NCBI GenBank assembly: GCA_900769835.1
Contig: CAAGIE010000091.1
Location: 1-7,332 of the forward strand
Direction of reading: 5' to 3'
Source: an uncultured Oscillospiraceae bacterium
Lineage (GTDB): Bacteria; Bacillota; Clostridia; Oscillospirales; Oscillospiraceae
Length of the DNA: 7,332 bases
Below the pieces are notes generated by a model. It saw nothing but the letters and a program-made list of their open reading frames with translations, searched no databases and had not been told where the DNA came from. Within the stretch, counting starts at the first letter, position 1, and each line of letters starts with the position of its first letter. Position numbers and translations under genes: made by a program. Positions 6,174 to 7,332 of the stretch are shown in pieces.

Positions 6174-6181
6174 AACGATCA

Positions 6182-6189
6182 CTCCTTTT
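6182..6189 (-). promoter_or_regulatory. Ribosome binding site that fixes the zinc peptidase start
   Basis: On the - strand AAAAGGAG ends 8 nt before ATG 6173. Its last G is also the first base of an in-frame GTG at 6180-6182, so the GTG cannot be the initiation codon served by this site. This sets the protein at 235 rather than 238 residues. Confidence 0.85.
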
Positions 6190-6194
6190 CAAGT

Positions 6195-6223
6195 ATTATA
6201 TTCCTTTGCGGGGCAAAAATCAA
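6195..6223 (-). promoter_or_regulatory. Sigma-A promoter of the zinc peptidase gene, with an inverted repeat in the spacer
   Basis: On the - strand TTGATT (6218-6223), a 17-nt spacer and TATAAT (6195-6200) form a near-consensus promoter. The spacer carries a short inverted repeat, TTTGC-GGG-GCAAA at 6205-6217 on the + strand, which could be a regulator site. The leader is short, about 15 nt before the ATG. Confidence 0.78.
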
Positions 6224-6235
6224 GAAAAGCGCGTA

Positions 6236-6264
6236 TTTACTTTTTCTTCCTGGGAATGTATAAT
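6236..6264 (+). promoter_or_regulatory. Sigma-A promoter of the PAP2-dut unit
   Basis: TTTACT (6236-6241), a 17-nt spacer and TATAAT (6259-6264) match the consensus at 4/6 and 6/6 positions. The start of transcription would fall near 6271, just before the Shine-Dalgarno at 6279-6284. This agrees with translation from ATG 6292 and rules out the ATG at 6256, which would lie inside the promoter. Its -35 box is only 12 bp from that of the divergent zinc peptidase promoter. Confidence 0.75.
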
Positions 6265-6278
6265 GAAAATATCAAGTT

Positions 6279-6284
6279 AGGAGG
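6279..6284 (+). promoter_or_regulatory. Ribosome binding site that fixes the PAP2 start
   Basis: A full AGGAGG lies 7 nt before ATG 6292. The longer reading from ATG 6256 has no ribosome site and would place the start within the -10 region, so the shorter protein is chosen. Confidence 0.9.
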
Positions 6285-6291
6285 CAATATT

Positions 6292-7200
6292 ATGGATGTC
6301 CTCTATTGGTTAGCGAAAATCAGATGCCCGTTTTTGGATAACGCGATGTTACTGCTCACCCGATTGGGAGAAGAAACGGCCTTTTTGGTGATCGCCATTA
6401 TTCTGTTATGGTGTGTGGATAAAAAGAGAGGCTATTTTGTCTTGTTCGTAGGGTTTGCCGGTATTTTGGCAAATCAAACGCTGAAGTTGCTATTCCGGGT
6501 ACCTCGTCCGTGGGTGCTTGATCCGGCCTTTCAGCCTGTAGAGGGCGCGAAAGCGGCGGCAACCGGTTATAGTTTTCCCAGCGGTCATACGCAGAGTGCA
6601 GTTGGTGCTTTTGGCGCGATTGCATTGACCGACAAGAAAAGGTGGATGAAAGTATCAGCGGTTGCGCTTGCGGTGTTGGTAGCGTTTTCCAGAATGTATC
6701 TGGGCGTGCATACTCCGCAGGATGTACTGGTGTCCGTGGTGATCGCTATAACCCTGATATTCGCATTACGTCCCGTTGTTATGGGAAATTCCAAACACGG
6801 AATGACGATCCTGCTGATAGCGATCACAGTTTTAGCAGTGGGATATGCAGTGTTTTCCCATGGGTTTCCTTTCCCGGCAGAGATTGATGCGGATAATCTT
6901 TCCCACGGCAGAGAAGCGGCGTTTACATTGTTGGGTTGTCTTCTTGGATTTTTAGTGGCATATCCGGTGGAAAAGAAATGGGTTCAGTTTCCTGTTAAAG
7001 CAGTTTGGTGGGTGCAGATCATCAAGGTTTTGATTGGCCTTGGTCTGGTTCTGGCGGTGAAGGCAGGCCTGAAAACACCTCTCAATATGTTTTTGGGAGA
7101 AAGTGCAGGCAGAGTCGCGCGCTATTTTGTGATGGTTGTGGTAGCCGGTATCGGCTGGCCGATGACCTTTAAGTGGTTTCATAAACTTGGTAGAAGATGA
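6292..7200 (+). CDS. PAP2-superfamily membrane phosphatase with C-terminal membrane extension
   Basis: This 302-residue integral membrane protein belongs to the type 2 phosphatidic acid phosphatase superfamily, which removes phosphate from lipid phosphates or pyrophosphates such as undecaprenyl pyrophosphate. All three catalytic motifs are intact: K65-x6-R72-P73 (KLLFRVPRP), PSGH at 96-99, and SR-x5-H-x3-D at 133-144 (S133, R134, H140 as nucleophile, D144). The catalytic core ends near 160. About 140 more residues follow with hydrophobic segments near 171-188, 208-225, 237-258 and 275-296 and a polar loop rich in H, D and R at 190-208. Minimal bacterial PAP2 proteins are about 200 residues, so this is the long form. 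The stop codon overlaps the Shine-Dalgarno region of dut, which starts 10 nt later, so the two are probably co-transcribed. Substrate and biological role (envelope lipid recycling is likeliest) are inferred. Confidence 0.93.
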   Translation: MDVLYWLAKIRCPFLDNAMLLLTRLGEETAFLVIAIILLWCVDKKRGYFVLFVGFAGILANQTLKLLFRVPRPWVLDPAFQPVEGAKAAATGYSFPSGHTQSAVGAFGAIALTDKKRWMKVSAVALAVLVAFSRMYLGVHTPQDVLVSVVIAITLIFALRPVVMGNSKHGMTILLIAITVLAVGYAVFSHGFPFPAEIDADNLSHGREAAFTLLGCLLGFLVAYPVEKKWVQFPVKAVWWVQIIKVLIGLGLVLAVKAGLKTPLNMFLGESAGRVARYFVMVVVAGIGWPMTFKWFHKLGRR

Positions 7201-7210
7201 GGTAATAGAA

Positions 7211-7332
7211 ATGGATGCAATTCGAGTGAAAAAAGTCAGAGAAGGCGCGGTGATCCCCACCTATGGCTCTCAGGCGGCAGCAGGCGCAGATCTGTATGCG
7301 TGCCTGACCGAGAGTGTGGAAATTCAACCCGG
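7211..7332 (+). CDS. dut: dUTP diphosphatase, N-terminal part (3' truncated by window edge)
   Basis: The first 40 residues of a trimeric dUTPase are visible. The enzyme hydrolyses dUTP to dUMP and pyrophosphate, keeping uracil out of DNA and supplying dUMP for dTMP synthesis. The recognisable part is conserved motif 1, AAGADLYA at 23-30, preceded by a typical short first strand (IRVKKVREGAVIPTYGSQA) and followed by the region that leads to the I-Q-P turn (38-40). The remaining motifs, about 100 residues, lie beyond the window. The ATG has GAGG 8 nt upstream, beginning inside the PAP2 stop codon, so translation may be coupled to that gene. The call rests on one motif plus the N-terminal layout, but these are characteristic. 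Confidence 0.88.
   Translation, partial: MDAIRVKKVREGAVIPTYGSQAAAGADLYACLTESVEIQP

Noticed and set aside
6256..6291. Twelve-codon upstream extension of the PAP2 protein from ATG 6256
   Set aside because: That ATG lies within the predicted promoter, has no Shine-Dalgarno, and the AGGAGG at 6279-6284 serves ATG 6292.

Overview
This window looks like an ordinary chromosomal stretch from a low- to moderate-GC Firmicute, most likely a gut-type Clostridia (Oscillospiraceae/Ruminococcaceae-like). Three things point there: strong AGGAGG-type ribosome binding sites, near-consensus sigma-A promoters, and families typical of that group (the aluminium-resistance/YnbB PLP protein, a YugP-type zinc peptidase, an AbrB-domain protein, a short DprA-like protein). 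By eye the base composition is close to 50% GC. There is no sign of phage, insertion sequences, CRISPR, tRNA or rRNA. Taxonomy is inferred from gene content only.

Layout. (1) Positions 1-1946, + strand: the body of a DEAD-box RNA helicase, cut at the window's left edge, overlaps by 4 nt a divergent DprA-like protein. A strong bidirectional terminator follows. (2) Positions 1983-2804, - strand: a single-gene unit for a two-domain lipoprotein, convergent with unit 1 and sharing its terminator. (3) Positions 2908-5372, - strand: a tight three-gene operon of an AbrB-domain regulator, a PLP-dependent enzyme of the methionine gamma-lyase-like/aluminium-resistance family, and a 10-TM EamA/DMT transporter. 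It has a perfect-consensus promoter upstream and a hairpin terminator directly after the last stop. (4) Positions 5466-6173, - strand: a YugP-type membrane zinc metallopeptidase. (5) Positions 6292-7332, + strand: a PAP2 phosphatase with an extra C-terminal membrane region, followed 10 nt later by the start of dUTPase (dut), cut by the right edge. Units 4 and 5 diverge from back-to-back promoters in a 118-bp gap.

How the genes work together. The clearest functional unit is the AbrB-PLP enzyme-transporter operon. Its 2-nt and 12-nt gaps and a ribosome binding site overlapping a stop codon suggest co-translation, and the pairing suggests that a sulfur or amino-acid metabolite is made or broken down and then moved across the membrane. 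Its regulatory region is compact: the -35 box lies in the loop of the upstream gene's terminator-like hairpin, and a perfect tandem 9-mer sits at the predicted transcript start. The helicase/DprA-like pair and the PAP2/dut pair are also translationally linked, but no shared pathway is evident.

I found no clear, wholly new system. The best leads are the regulatory architecture of the AbrB operon, the enzyme-transporter pairing, and the atypical DprA-like protein. No intergenic stretch exceeds 300 bases; each gap is covered by promoter or terminator entries.
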